From Sandaracinaceae bacterium (lineage in GTDB: Bacteria; Myxococcota_A; Polyangia; Polyangiales; Houyiibacteriaceae), in the NCBI GenBank assembly GCA_020633055.1, contig JACKEJ010000013.1, positions 124,001-188,000 of the forward strand: a DNA stretch of 64,000 nt. The letters run 5' to 3'. Under the pieces are notes generated by a model. The model was not told where the DNA came from. It was given only the letters and a program-made list of their open reading frames with translations, and made no database searches. The translations under genes were made by a program, and so were the position numbers. Of this stretch, positions 1 through 10,093 are shown one piece after another (the stretch's first letter is position 1; the number at the start of each line of letters is the position of its first letter).

Positions 1-1
1 C

Positions 2-193
2 ATCGACCGGCGTTTGGCGTTCGTCGCCCCGCTGCTGGCGCCCGCGGCCATGCTCCCCTTCGTGGACGTGGCGCACGTGTTCGAGTGGCAGGGCGCCTAC
101 GTGCTGCTGGGCGGCAACGCGCTGAGCCTCATCTGGCGCCGCGACGCGCGCCTCGCCCGCGCGGGTCAGGCCCGGCACGGCACGGCGCGCTGA
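2..193 (+). CDS. 3' end of a probable membrane protein gene (partial)
   Basis: An open frame enters from the left edge and runs 63 codons to a TGA at 191-193. The visible part has two hydrophobic stretches (LAFVAPLLAPAAMLPFVDV and GAYVLLGGNALSLIW) followed by a basic, Arg-rich end, which is the pattern of a membrane protein with a cytoplasmic tail. Too little is present to name a family. It lies on the same strand as pcnB, whose chosen start is 145 bases downstream. Confidence is moderate because it rests only on frame, hydrophobicity and codon bias. Confidence 0.5.
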   Translation: MDRRLAFVAPLLAPAAMLPFVDVAHVFEWQGAYVLLGGNALSLIWRRDARLARAGQARHGTAR

Positions 194-338
194 CGTCCCC
201 GCCGCCGCATTGCCGGCAGGGCAGCGATCTGCTAGAAGCGCGTCTCGTATTCGGCCGCCAACGTCCGTCGCGCTGCCACGCGCCGCCGAGGACTCCCACC
301 GACCCCTTCCCGGGCGGCCTGTACGGACAGACACAGCC

Positions 339-2261
339 ATGGCCATGAACGAAGCCGCCCCACCCAAGCCCGCTGCGGCGGACGGTGCGCCGGACGCTCC
401 CGCGCAGGACCCGAGCGGCGAGCGGCAGGGCGCCGAGCCCCGCCCGCGGAAGCGTGCGCGCCGCCCAAGCGAGCGTCCCCAGAGTGATCGACCGGAAGGT
501 GATCGCCCCGCCGACGACCACGCGGAGGGCGCGCGACCGAAGAGCGACACCCCACCCCGCGCGTCGCGGGTCCGCGCCACCCAGAGGGTTGACCGCGCCA
601 CCGCCGACGAGCCCGAGGGGACGAGCCCCTCGTCGGCGGACGACGGAGGACCAGCCAACGAAGAGACGAGCGGAGCGCGCAAGCGCCGCGAGCGGCGGGC
701 CAACAAGCGCAAGCTCAAGCCACGCGGCAGCGGCGAGGCGGCGAACGACGACGCCCATCCGCGTCAGCCCGAGGGTCAGCGCCCGGTCAAGGCGGCGCGT
801 GGGCACGCGGAAGAGACCAACGGGACCTCACGGGGCGCGCACGCGTCCGACGGGGCGCGAGACGACGGGCGCGACCGAGGTCGTGGCCGCCGCGAACGCG
901 CACGGGACCGGGACGAGGAAGAGGCCGATCACGAGCCTGTCGAGCGTCCGGCGAGCCTGCGCGGCATCGGAGCCGACGAGGACGAGCCCGAGCCCGCCGT
1001 GTACGAGGTGCGCTTCCCAGACGAGGCCATGGATCAGGACGCCGTGAAGGTCCTCCTGCGGCTGTCACAGCACGGCTACCAGGCGTACTTGGTCGGCGGC
1101 GGCGTGCGCGACCTCCTGCTGGGCAAGTCGCCGAAGGACTTCGACGTGGCCACCAGCGCGCGGCCCCAGGACGTGCGCCGCATCTTCCGTAACTGCCGCG
1201 TCATCGGTCGCCGCTTCCGCTTGGCGCACGTGCTCTTCTCGGGGGGCAAGATCATCGAAGTGGCCACGTTCCGGCGCGATCACGGGCAGCGCATCGACCG
1301 CGTGCCCGCCGACCTCGCGCGCCGCTGGCCGCTGGTGTCGGACTACGAACCCACGCGCCTCGTGCCAAGCGCCAGCGCCGACGACATCCGGCCGGACGAG
1401 GACCTCCTGATCGTCACGGACAACGTCTTCGGCGAGCCGTTCGAAGACGCCATCCGGCGCGACTTCACCATCAACGGCCTGTTCTACGACATCGAGCACG
1501 AGGAGGTGATCGACTACGTGGGCGGGATGGCCGACGTCGAGCGGCACCTGCTGCGCATGATCGGCGACCCCATCGTGCGGTTCCGCGAAGACCCCGTGCG
1601 CATCCTGCGTGCCATCAAGTTCAGCGCGCGCTTGGACCTGGGCATCGCGGCGGACGTGCTGGACGCCATCCAGGCCTACCGCGGAGAGCTGTCGCGCGCG
1701 GCCAAGCCACGCATCCTCGAGGAGATCTTCCGCCTCCTGCGCGGAGGCGCGGCGCATCGCTCGTTCTACCTGGCTTGGGACCTCGGCGTGCTCGCCGAGA
1801 TCCTCCCCGAGCTGGCGGGCTACCTGGACGACAGGGCGCCGGACGCGGACCTCACCTGGCGGCGGCTCTCGGCCGTGGACGCGCGCGTCGCGAGCGGGGA
1901 GACGCTCAGCGAGGCGGTGATGGTGTCAGCGCTGTTGCTCGGCCCGCTCAACGAGGCGCTGGACGGCGCCCGCAACCAGGCAGCCGCGTTCGAGTGGTTC
2001 ATGGAGGAGGTCGCCGAGCGCATCGCGATGCCGCGGCGCCTGAAAGACCGGATCCGATTGATCACGGGCAGCCAGGGCCGCCTGCGTTCGGGCAAGCTCG
2101 GCGCCATCCAGACGCGCGACTTCTTCGCGGAGGCCGCCACGCTCTACGCCATCGACTGCGTCGCGCGCGAGCAGCCCGTCCCCGAGTGGGCCATCGATCC
2201 GCCGTACATCGCGCCGGAGGAGGAGCCGCCGCGCCGCCGCCGTCGTCGCCGGCGCGGATAG
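339..2261 (+). CDS. pcnB: Poly(A) polymerase I (PcnB), class II nucleotidyltransferase family
   Basis: A 640-residue protein that should add 3' poly(A) tails to RNA. The catalytic head starts near residue 245: GGGVRDLLLG at about 252 and the metal-binding pair in KDFDVAT (D267, D269), then the RRDFTINGLFYD and EDPVRILRAIKFSARL regions typical of the class II fold. The segment VIGRRFRLAHVLF (about 288-300) matches the published signature that separates bacterial poly(A) polymerases from CCA-adding enzymes. The first 225 residues are a low-complexity mix of Arg, Glu, Asp and Pro, and the protein ends in eight consecutive Arg. I chose ATG 339; a TTG at 210 in the same frame would add 43 residues but carries no extra domain. 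It is much longer than E. coli PcnB (about 465 residues) because of the charged N-terminus. Confidence 0.92.
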   Translation: MAMNEAAPPKPAAADGAPDAPAQDPSGERQGAEPRPRKRARRPSERPQSDRPEGDRPADDHAEGARPKSDTPPRASRVRATQRVDRATADEPEGTSPSSADDGGPANEETSGARKRRERRANKRKLKPRGSGEAANDDAHPRQPEGQRPVKAARGHAEETNGTSRGAHASDGARDDGRDRGRGRRERARDRDEEEADHEPVERPASLRGIGADEDEPEPAVYEVRFPDEAMDQDAVKVLLRLSQHGYQAYLVGGGVRDLLLGKSPKDFDVATSARPQDVRRIFRNCRVIGRRFRLAHVLFSGGKIIEVATFRRDHGQRIDRVPADLARRWPLVSDYEPTRLVPSASADDIRPDEDLLIVTDNVFGEPFEDAIRRDFTINGLFYDIEHEEVIDYVGGMADVERHLLRMIGDPIVRFREDPVRILRAIKFSARLDLGIAADVLDAIQAYRGELSRAAKPRILEEIFRLLRGGAAHRSFYLAWDLGVLAEILPELAGYLDDRAPDADLTWRRLSAVDARVASGETLSEAVMVSALLLGPLNEALDGARNQAAAFEWFMEEVAERIAMPRRLKDRIRLITGSQGRLRSGKLGAIQTRDFFAEAATLYAIDCVAREQPVPEWAIDPPYIAPEEEPPRRRRRRRRG

Positions 2262-2333
2262 CGTGGCTTATTCGCCGCTTAAGCGCGCGACCGGCGGCCC
2301 CACGGGTTGGCGAACTGGGGTAGCCTGGGTCCC

Positions 2334-2678
2334 ATGCAGACCACCCGCCGCCACTTCATCCAGATCACCTTCGCCGCCGGCGCGAGCGCCCTCGGCCTCA
2401 GCGCCTGTGGCGACGACAGCCCCAGCACAGGTGGCGGCGACGCAGGCATGTCGCTGACCGTCACCATCGCGAGCAACCACGGACATGTCGCGAACGTCAC
2501 GATGGCAGACGTCACCGCCGCAGCGGACAAGACCTACGACATCCAAGGGTCGGCCGGGCACACGCACTCCGTCACCGTCACGGCGGCCGACTTCGCGACG
2601 CTGACCAACACGGGCTCCGTCACGATCACGTCGACCACCGCGGTGGGCCACAGCCACGCTGTCACGATCACCGTCTAG
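2334..2678 (+). CDS. Small lipoprotein with repeated GHxH / SVTVT motifs
   Basis: A 114-residue protein with a twin-Arg-like N-terminus (RRHFIQ), a hydrophobic stretch and a lipobox LSAC at residues 22-25, so it is probably a lipoprotein. After a Gly/Ser/Asp linker the mature part is made of short alternating segments rich in Thr and Val, with His pairs at regular intervals: NHGHVANVT, AGHTHSVTVT and VGHSHAVTIT. This looks like a small all-beta domain with exposed His clusters that could bind metal, but that is inference. I chose ATG 2334, which places the signal at the terminus; the frame opens at 2307. It follows pcnB by 72 bases and converges on the solute-binding protein gene. Confidence 0.72.
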   Translation: MQTTRRHFIQITFAAGASALGLSACGDDSPSTGGGDAGMSLTVTIASNHGHVANVTMADVTAAADKTYDIQGSAGHTHSVTVTAADFATLTNTGSVTITSTTAVGHSHAVTITV

Positions 2679-2765
2679 CAGCCCGCTTTCGAACCCTCGC
2701 TTCCTCTCGCTGGGTCCAGGCCCGGCGAGGCGAGCAGCGCGTTCACGTGGTCACGCACGCGGTCG

Positions 2766-4229
2766 CTACTGGGCGCTGAGCTCCGCGGCCGAGTAGCGAC
2801 GGTCGACGACGATGCGTGGTGCCACGCTCGTGTCGATGGTCCAGACCTCGATGTCGCCGGTGAGCTCCTCGCTCACCGGGTCGATGTCCAGGTCGCCGGA
2901 CGCTCCCTCGAGATCGACCGAGCGCCCCGCCTCGAGCTCGGCGACGGCCAGTGGCCACGTCGTTGCGCCCAGTGCGACGGGAACACCGGCGCTGAGCTGG
3001 CGCAGACCGCGTGCGATGGAGCGGCCGCTCCGTGAAGAGCCGTCGTTGGCCGCGGCCCAGACCGCGCCGTACACGACCATGAAGGCGGCGTCGTACGCGT
3101 TGGCCACGAAGGAGAAAAGGTCGGGGTCCTGTTGGAACGCGAACAGGTAGCTGCCACGGAAGAAGCCGTTCACGCTCCCGGTCGGCGCGCCGGGACGCGT
3201 GCCGCGCACGCGCGCATAGACGGCGTCGGGCGCGGCTGGGCTGGCGAACAGATCCACGCTCGCCGCCGTGTCCGTCACGAAGAACGCGCGGCCGTTGAAG
3301 CCAGGGTCGCCGCTGACGAACTGCAGGAACCCGCGCACCTGATCGACCGCACCGACGAACACCACCTCGGAGAGCGTCGCGTCGGCCGCGACGGCCTCGA
3401 GGGCACCCCGCGGGTCGGCCGAGAAGGCTTGGAAGACGGCGCTCTCCCCAGCCCCGACGAACCCTTCCCGGAGCGCGTTCGCCAGCCCGGTCCCGTAGTT
3501 GTCGTCCTGATGCACCACGGCCACGCGCTGCTTTCCGCGCGCGCGCAGGTCCGCGATGATGGCGCGGGCTTGGAACGTGTCTGGCACGGCCGTGCGCCAC
3601 AGCAGCCCAGGGGCGTCGTCCGATGCGTCCGGCTCGAGCGCCGTCAGCGCAGCGCTCGTCGCAGACATGCTCATGAAGAGGAGGTCGCGCGCCCCACGCG
3701 CCTCGAAGGCCACCTGCAAAAGCGCCGACGAGGTGGGACCGAGGATGGCGGGCGCACCCAGCACGTCGTGTAGGTAGTGCGAGGTCTGGACGACGGCCTC
3801 GGCGGGCGTGGCGGCGTCCAGCGCCGGGTCTTCCTCCGACGTGCAGACCACGACCGCCACCCGCTCGCGATCACCGAAGCCGCCTTGGGTGTTGGCGAGC
3901 TCCGCGACGATCTGGACCGCGTTGGCGCGCGCCTCGTGAGCCTCGAGGGAGCGGTTCACGATGACGCCGAGCGGGAGGTATCCGCTGTACGCCTCGGGGT
4001 TCTCGAAGTAGTCGACGGGGTGCGTGCGGGTGCAGCGCGCGGACAGTCGCTGTTCGCAGAACCCCTCTTCCGTGCAGGCGAAGCCCACGCCGAACGTGTC
4101 GCGACACGCCGCGTGGTCGTCGCAGCGACGGTACTCCACGCGAGACAGCGTGCAGCCCGCGAGCGCGAACGCGAGCACGGCGCCCGCGAGGCCGAAGCTT
4201 GAACGAGAGGCGCAGGGCTCCCGTGTCAA
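2766..4229 (-). CDS. Periplasmic-binding-protein-type lipoprotein (Leu/Ile/Val receptor fold)
   Basis: A 487-residue protein of the type 1 periplasmic binding fold used by branched-chain amino acid receptors. Visible landmarks are LPLGVIVN at the start of the fold, GAPAILGPTSS for the ligand loop, FMSMSATSAAL, then the hinge VAVVHQDDNYGTGLANALREG, written here in part as HQDDNYGTGL, and the second lobe with EVVFVGAVDQVRGFL. The N-terminus has a signal and lipobox ALAGC (Cys26). The start is a TTG whose bases overlap the stop of the upstream TPR gene (TTGA), which implies coupled translation; there is no ATG nearby in this frame. No permease or ATPase gene is near, so a transport role is unsupported. 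It is the last gene of a kinase operon, so a ligand-sensing role is plausible. Confidence 0.8.
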   Translation of the reverse strand: MTREPCASRSSFGLAGAVLAFALAGCTLSRVEYRRCDDHAACRDTFGVGFACTEEGFCEQRLSARCTRTHPVDYFENPEAYSGYLPLGVIVNRSLEAHEARANAVQIVAELANTQGGFGDRERVAVVVCTSEEDPALDAATPAEAVVQTSHYLHDVLGAPAILGPTSSALLQVAFEARGARDLLFMSMSATSAALTALEPDASDDAPGLLWRTAVPDTFQARAIIADLRARGKQRVAVVHQDDNYGTGLANALREGFVGAGESAVFQAFSADPRGALEAVAADATLSEVVFVGAVDQVRGFLQFVSGDPGFNGRAFFVTDTAASVDLFASPAAPDAVYARVRGTRPGAPTGSVNGFFRGSYLFAFQQDPDLFSFVANAYDAAFMVVYGAVWAAANDGSSRSGRSIARGLRQLSAGVPVALGATTWPLAVAELEAGRSVDLEGASGDLDIDPVSEELTGDIEVWTIDTSVAPRIVVDRRYSAAELSAQ

Positions 4230-5086
4230 AACGCCCCCTCGAGTGAGAGCTGGAAACCCGTCCGCGACGCGCCGACCCGCAGCGTGCGGTCGTCCACCGA
4301 TGGGGCGCGCCGCGAGCGCACCAGTTGCCACAGGCCGAGCGCCGTGGTGGTGAGCGTGGCGACGGCGAGCAGGTCCGTCGCGAGGCTGAGCCGCCTGTCC
4401 TGAGCGATGGGACGACGGGCCTCGGGGAGACAGAGGCGCTGCCCGGAGTGACTCACGCACGCCGCCCGTACGTCGTCGCGCGCTGCTCGCACGCGGAGTG
4501 CGAGGACGAACGTCACGACGCCGAGGGTACCCGCTGTGGGGAGCAGCAGGCGCTCGGGTCGGAGCGGCGCCCGCGGGGGGAAGGACGGCGGTGTGCCTCG
4601 CGGCAAGTCCGAGGATTCGTGCTGCACGACCACGACAGGCTCGTTCAGGCTCTCCGCGTCCCGCTCCGCGATGCGCCGCACGAGCGCCCCGAGGCGCGCG
4701 TCGAGCGCCGCGTACTCGGACGGTGGCGCGCTGGCGCGATAGCGACGGAGGTTCTCGGCCGCCTCGCGCCAGCGCCCGCTGCGCTCCTGGGCGTTCGCCA
4801 AGTTGAACAGCAAGAGCGGACGCCCCGACAAGCGATACGCCTCCGCGAACGCTTCCTCGGCCGCCTCGTAGCGACCGTTGGCGTAGAACTCGTCGCCCAG
4901 GACGTACAGCTCGCGCGCCCGGGCGTCGTCCGCTTCTCGCGCCCGGGCGTCGTCTGCAGCGTGGGCCGAGGGTTCGTCCGCCTCATCGCCGCCCGCTGAC
5001 TGCGCGGCAAGCGGCGCAGCGCACAACCAGAGCGCGAGGGACAGGTGCGCCAGACCGGGAGACATCGATGGGTGCTGGTGCGTCAC
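4226..5086 (-). CDS. TPR-containing membrane protein, kinase operon partner
   Basis: About 286 residues. A signal-like segment (LAHLSLALWLCAAPLAAQ) is followed by an acidic Ala/Asp/Arg linker, then tetratricopeptide-like helices (LYVLGDEFYANGRYEAAEEA, FNLANAQERSGRWREAA) and, in the last third, two hydrophobic segments (PTAGTLGVVTFVLALRV and ATDLLAVATLTTTALGLW). The start is uncertain: GTG 5086 overlaps the kinase stop as GTGA, ATG 5098 gives a 16-base overlap and ATG 5065 leaves a short gap. I prefer GTG 5086 because the next gene is coupled the same way (TTGA). Function is unknown. The layout of signal, TPR and two membrane spans recurs in the gene at 24848-26023, also directly downstream of a Ser/Thr kinase. 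Confidence 0.72.
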   Translation of the reverse strand: MTHQHPSMSPGLAHLSLALWLCAAPLAAQSAGGDEADEPSAHAADDARAREADDARARELYVLGDEFYANGRYEAAEEAFAEAYRLSGRPLLLFNLANAQERSGRWREAAENLRRYRASAPPSEYAALDARLGALVRRIAERDAESLNEPVVVVQHESSDLPRGTPPSFPPRAPLRPERLLLPTAGTLGVVTFVLALRVRAARDDVRAACVSHSGQRLCLPEARRPIAQDRRLSLATDLLAVATLTTTALGLWQLVRSRRAPSVDDRTLRVGASRTGFQLSLEGAF

Positions 5087-6705
5087 GGGGTGTCCCACGG
5101 GTCACGGTTGTCCGTCCGGTGTTCTGCCGCGGGTGATGGTTCGCCAGACGTCATCGTGGTGGCGGCAGCTTCGTCTTCGCCGCGGCGCCCCGCCGTCGCC
5201 GACGCCATCCCAGGCGCGGTGCTGTTGCGAGGGCCGTCCGGGTGCGGTCGCTCGGGCTCGGAAGACGGTACCGCCGCCGCCTCGGCGGGCGCGGGTGCCG
5301 GCTCGAGCACCACGGTCACCTCAGGCTGCGCGGCCGACACGCGCAGCGTGCGTGAAACGTGCCCCGGCGCCGCCAGGGTCAGCGACCAGCGGTCGTTCGG
5401 TCCGAGCAGGAGGCGCGCAGGGGTGTTGCCGAGGTCCTCGGTGCCGCGCGAGACGCTGGCGCCCGCGGGCGTGGACCGAATCCAGACCTCCACTCGCCCA
5501 GCTTCGCTCGCGGGGTCCACGCCACCGGGCACGTCGTCGTCGACCCGCTCCGAGGGCGCGGACGGGTTGGGCTCCTCTGGCAGCGCGTCCTGACCCTTCC
5601 GCAGCACGAGCACCAGGGCCAACAGCGCCAGCCCCGCGAGGACGAGGACCAGCGCCACTCGTTGCCGTGGTGGCGCGACCGTGCTGACGCTCGCCTCGTG
5701 CAAACGGACGCGGGTGTCCGTCAGCGAGTCGGTCCAGTCCTTCGACGGCAACCGGCCCAGCGGCGTGGAGCCGCTCGGGATCAAGCTGCGTGAGCCGGAC
5801 AGCGTGAAGTCCTCCCCGAGGGCAGCCTGCATCGCCATGGAGACCTCCTCCATGGACCCGTAGCGGTCCGTCGGGCTCTTGGAGAGGCAGCGCAGCACCA
5901 CCTTCTCCAGCTCGGGCGGCACGTGCAGGTTGGGGTCGACCTCGGCCATCGGCGGGGGCCGCGTGTTGACGTGCGCCGCCATCAGCACGTAGGCGGACTC
6001 GGAGTCGAACGGTGGCTGCCCCGTGAGCGCGTGGTACATGCAGGCACCGAGACCGTAGACGTCGCTGGCTGGCGTCACCTCGGCGTTCGCGACCTGCTCG
6101 GGCGACATGTAGCGGGGCGTGCCCACCAGCGCCCCGCTGCGCGTCATGCTCACGTCTTCCCCCTGCTTGACCAGGCCGAAGTCGAGCACCTTCACGAACT
6201 CGCGCTGGCTGCCGCGCTGGGTGAGCATGATGTTCGAGGGCTTCAGATCCCGGTGCACCATGCCGCGCCCGTGGGCCTCGGCCAGAGAGCCACAGACCTG
6301 CGCCATGATGCGCACGACCGTCTCGGCCGAGAGCGGCCCATCGCGGTCGAGGCGCTCGGCGAGCGTCCGCCCCTCCACCAGCTCCATCACCATGTAGAGC
6401 AGCGCGTCGCCCTCCACGCCGTAGTCGTGGATGACGATGGTGTTCGGGTGGGTCAGCTTGGCCGCCGATGCCGCCTCCAACACGAAGCGCCGCTGGAAAT
6501 CCTCCACCACCGCGTCGCTGCTGCCCGACTGCGCCAGCCAGCGCAGGTCCAGCACCTTGAGCGCCACCTCGCGCTCGAGCGCCAGCTGTGTCGCTCGGTA
6601 CACCCGCCCCATGCCGCCCCGGGCGATGAGCGCCTCGATACGGTACTTCTCGGCGATGGTCGCGCCCAGCAGAGGATCGCTATCGCGGCTGTATGCGGTC
6701 ACCAT
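5083..6705 (-). CDS. Ser/Thr protein kinase with transmembrane segment and PEGA domain
   Basis: A 540-residue Hanks-type kinase. The kinase domain covers about residues 20-290: Gly loop RGGMGRVY, ATP-binding Lys in VALKVLD, catalytic loop HRDLKPSN near residue 151, DFGLVK and the activation-segment end SPEQ. A Ser/Pro-rich stretch leads to one membrane span (VALVLVLAGLALLALVLVL, about 350-370). The outer part carries a PEGA domain, about 398-468, with the cores STPAGASVSRG and LGNTPARLLL. A Pro/Ala/Glu-rich tail follows. I chose ATG 6705; the frame stays open to 6906 but would overlap the divergent xth gene. It heads a coupled operon with the TPR protein and the binding lipoprotein, so the three products probably act together at the inner membrane. 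Confidence 0.9.
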   Translation of the reverse strand: MVTAYSRDSDPLLGATIAEKYRIEALIARGGMGRVYRATQLALEREVALKVLDLRWLAQSGSSDAVVEDFQRRFVLEAASAAKLTHPNTIVIHDYGVEGDALLYMVMELVEGRTLAERLDRDGPLSAETVVRIMAQVCGSLAEAHGRGMVHRDLKPSNIMLTQRGSQREFVKVLDFGLVKQGEDVSMTRSGALVGTPRYMSPEQVANAEVTPASDVYGLGACMYHALTGQPPFDSESAYVLMAAHVNTRPPPMAEVDPNLHVPPELEKVVLRCLSKSPTDRYGSMEEVSMAMQAALGEDFTLSGSRSLIPSGSTPLGRLPSKDWTDSLTDTRVRLHEASVSTVAPPRQRVALVLVLAGLALLALVLVLRKGQDALPEEPNPSAPSERVDDDVPGGVDPASEAGRVEVWIRSTPAGASVSRGTEDLGNTPARLLLGPNDRWSLTLAAPGHVSRTLRVSAAQPEVTVVLEPAPAPAEAAAVPSSEPERPHPDGPRNSTAPGMASATAGRRGEDEAAATTMTSGEPSPAAEHRTDNRDPWDTP

Positions 6706-6812
6706 GCTCGCCTGACTGACTGATCGGGATTGTAGCCACAAACTTCCGCTCGGGTCAGACGATTGCGCGTGAGCCTCGCGCCCGCGCCCGGCGCCTGCTA
6801 CTTCGTGCGCCC

Positions 6813-7616
6813 ATGCCGGCAAAGGTGACGAGGATCTACTCCTGGAACGTGAACGGGCTGCGCGCGTGTGCCCAGAAGGGCTTCCTCGAGTGGCTCGCGA
6901 AGGCACAGGCCGACGTGGTGGGCCTCCAGGAGACGCGCGCCACTCCCGAGCAGCTGCCGGACGAGCTGCGCAAGCCGAAGCGCTTCCACACGCACTTCGC
7001 CGCGGCCGAGCGCCTGGGCTACTCGGGTGTCGGCCTCTACTCCCGGCACCCGCTCGAGCGCGTCGAGACCTCGCTCGGGGTGCCCGAGTACGACAGCGAG
7101 GGGCGCGTGCAGATCCTCACGCTCGGCGCGCTGACCATCGCCAACGTCTACTTCCCCAATGGGAACGGCAAGGAGCGCGACAACAGTCGGGTCCCCTACA
7201 AGCTGGCCTTCACGCAGCGGCTGTTCGAGCAGCTCGAGCCCGCGCGGCGCAACGGTGGGCGGGTGATCGTCATGGGCGACTTCAACACGGCCCCGGAGGA
7301 GATCGACCTGGCGCGCCCGAAGACCAACCAGAAGACCAGCGGGTTCCTGCCCGAGGAGCGCGAGGCCCTGCGGGCCATCCTGCGCGACGGTTGGACCGAC
7401 TCGTTCCGGCACCGGTACCCCACGCAGGCCGAGCGCTACAGCTGGTGGAGCCAGCGCGCGGGCATCCGGGAGCGCAACGTGGGCTGGCGAATTGATCTGG
7501 CTTTCGTGTCGGAAGGGGTGTTGCCTTTCCTGCGCGACGCGAAGATCCACACGGACGTGATGGGCTCCGATCACTGCCCCATCAGCCTCGAGCTCGACCC
7601 CTCGGTGCTGCGCTAG
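6813..7616 (+). CDS. xth: Exodeoxyribonuclease III (AP endonuclease)
   Basis: A 267-residue Mg-dependent exonuclease/AP endonuclease of the EEP fold, for base excision repair. All family motifs are in order: YSWNVNGLRA (Asn of the active site), GLQETRA (metal-binding Glu), YFPNGNGKERDNSR, the catalytic MGDFNTAPEEID, then WRIDLAFVS and the terminal GSDHCPISLEL with the catalytic Asp-His pair. Length matches the family. It starts with ATG 6813, divergent from the kinase with 107 bases between, and ends 7 bases before hflX, so the two are probably co-transcribed. Confidence 0.95.
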   Translation: MPAKVTRIYSWNVNGLRACAQKGFLEWLAKAQADVVGLQETRATPEQLPDELRKPKRFHTHFAAAERLGYSGVGLYSRHPLERVETSLGVPEYDSEGRVQILTLGALTIANVYFPNGNGKERDNSRVPYKLAFTQRLFEQLEPARRNGGRVIVMGDFNTAPEEIDLARPKTNQKTSGFLPEEREALRAILRDGWTDSFRHRYPTQAERYSWWSQRAGIRERNVGWRIDLAFVSEGVLPFLRDAKIHTDVMGSDHCPISLELDPSVLR

Positions 7617-7623
7617 ACCCTGC

Positions 7624-9279
<1,656 letters not shown>

Positions 9280-9379
9280 CGCGACGCGGGGCGCACGCGG
9301 ACGGGCCTCCTGCCGTCGCTCCAGTGGACACCGGGCGCTTGCGCTGGCCCTCCGAGGCGTTCCGGGGCAGCCTTCGGCC

Positions 9380-10078
9380 GTGACTCGTTCCCGCCCTTCC
9401 CCGCGCGCCCTCTTCACGCACCGTGCCCCCGCGCTGCCGTTGGTGCGCCACGCCGCGTTCCCTCTCGCGTCGGCCCTGGCCGTGGCGCTGTCCTGCGCCC
9501 CCGGGTGCACGCCGCAGGGGGACACCGGCATCGGGCCCGAGGGTTTCTCCGACGACTTCGACCGGACGCAGCTCGGCCAGGACTGGAACACCACGGGGGG
9601 CGCGTGGCGCATCGTGGACGGCGCGCTGCGCATCCGTGAGGCGCGCAACCACCCGCTGTGGCTGCGGCGGACGTTGCCGCGGGACGTGCGCGTCGAGTTC
9701 GACGCCACCAGCACGACGCACGACATCAAGGTCGAGCTGTTCGGCGACGGCGTGTCCCACGCGCTCGGGGAGTCGTACAACGCGACCAGCTACGTGGTGA
9801 TCTTCGGCGGCTGGGGCAACCAGCTGAACGTGTTGGCGCGCATGGACGAGCACGGAGAGGACCGCGTGGTGGGCGCGCCGCGACGCGTGGAGCCCGACCA
9901 TCGGTATCATTTCGTCATCGAGCGACGCGGGAGCGTGCTCACCGTCGAGGTGGACGGGGAGCGCCTGCTCACCCTGGACGACCCCGAACCCCTGTACGGC
10001 CGTGGGCATGATCACTTCGGCTTCAACAACTGGGAGTCCGACGTGTCCTTCGACAATCTTCGCATCCAGCCGCTATGA
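9380..10078 (+). CDS. Secreted lamin-G/GH16-like lipoprotein of unknown function
   Basis: A 232-residue protein starting with GTG. The N-terminus holds a basic region and a hydrophobic stretch ending ALSCAPGC, a possible lipobox. The mature part looks like a concanavalin-type jelly roll: FSDDFDRTQLGQDWNTTGG at the front, WRIVDGALRI, DVRVEFDA, YHFVIERRGSVLTVEVDGE and a final FGFNNWESDVSFDNLRI. This pattern is shared by carbohydrate-binding or DUF1080-like domains. I see no clear catalytic residue set. It sits 100 bases after hflX and 15 bases before the MXAN_5187-type gene. Confidence 0.72.
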   Translation: MTRSRPSPRALFTHRAPALPLVRHAAFPLASALAVALSCAPGCTPQGDTGIGPEGFSDDFDRTQLGQDWNTTGGAWRIVDGALRIREARNHPLWLRRTLPRDVRVEFDATSTTHDIKVELFGDGVSHALGESYNATSYVVIFGGWGNQLNVLARMDEHGEDRVVGAPRRVEPDHRYHFVIERRGSVLTVEVDGERLLTLDDPEPLYGRGHDHFGFNNWESDVSFDNLRIQPL

Positions 10079-10093
10079 TGCGGCCAGCCCCCC

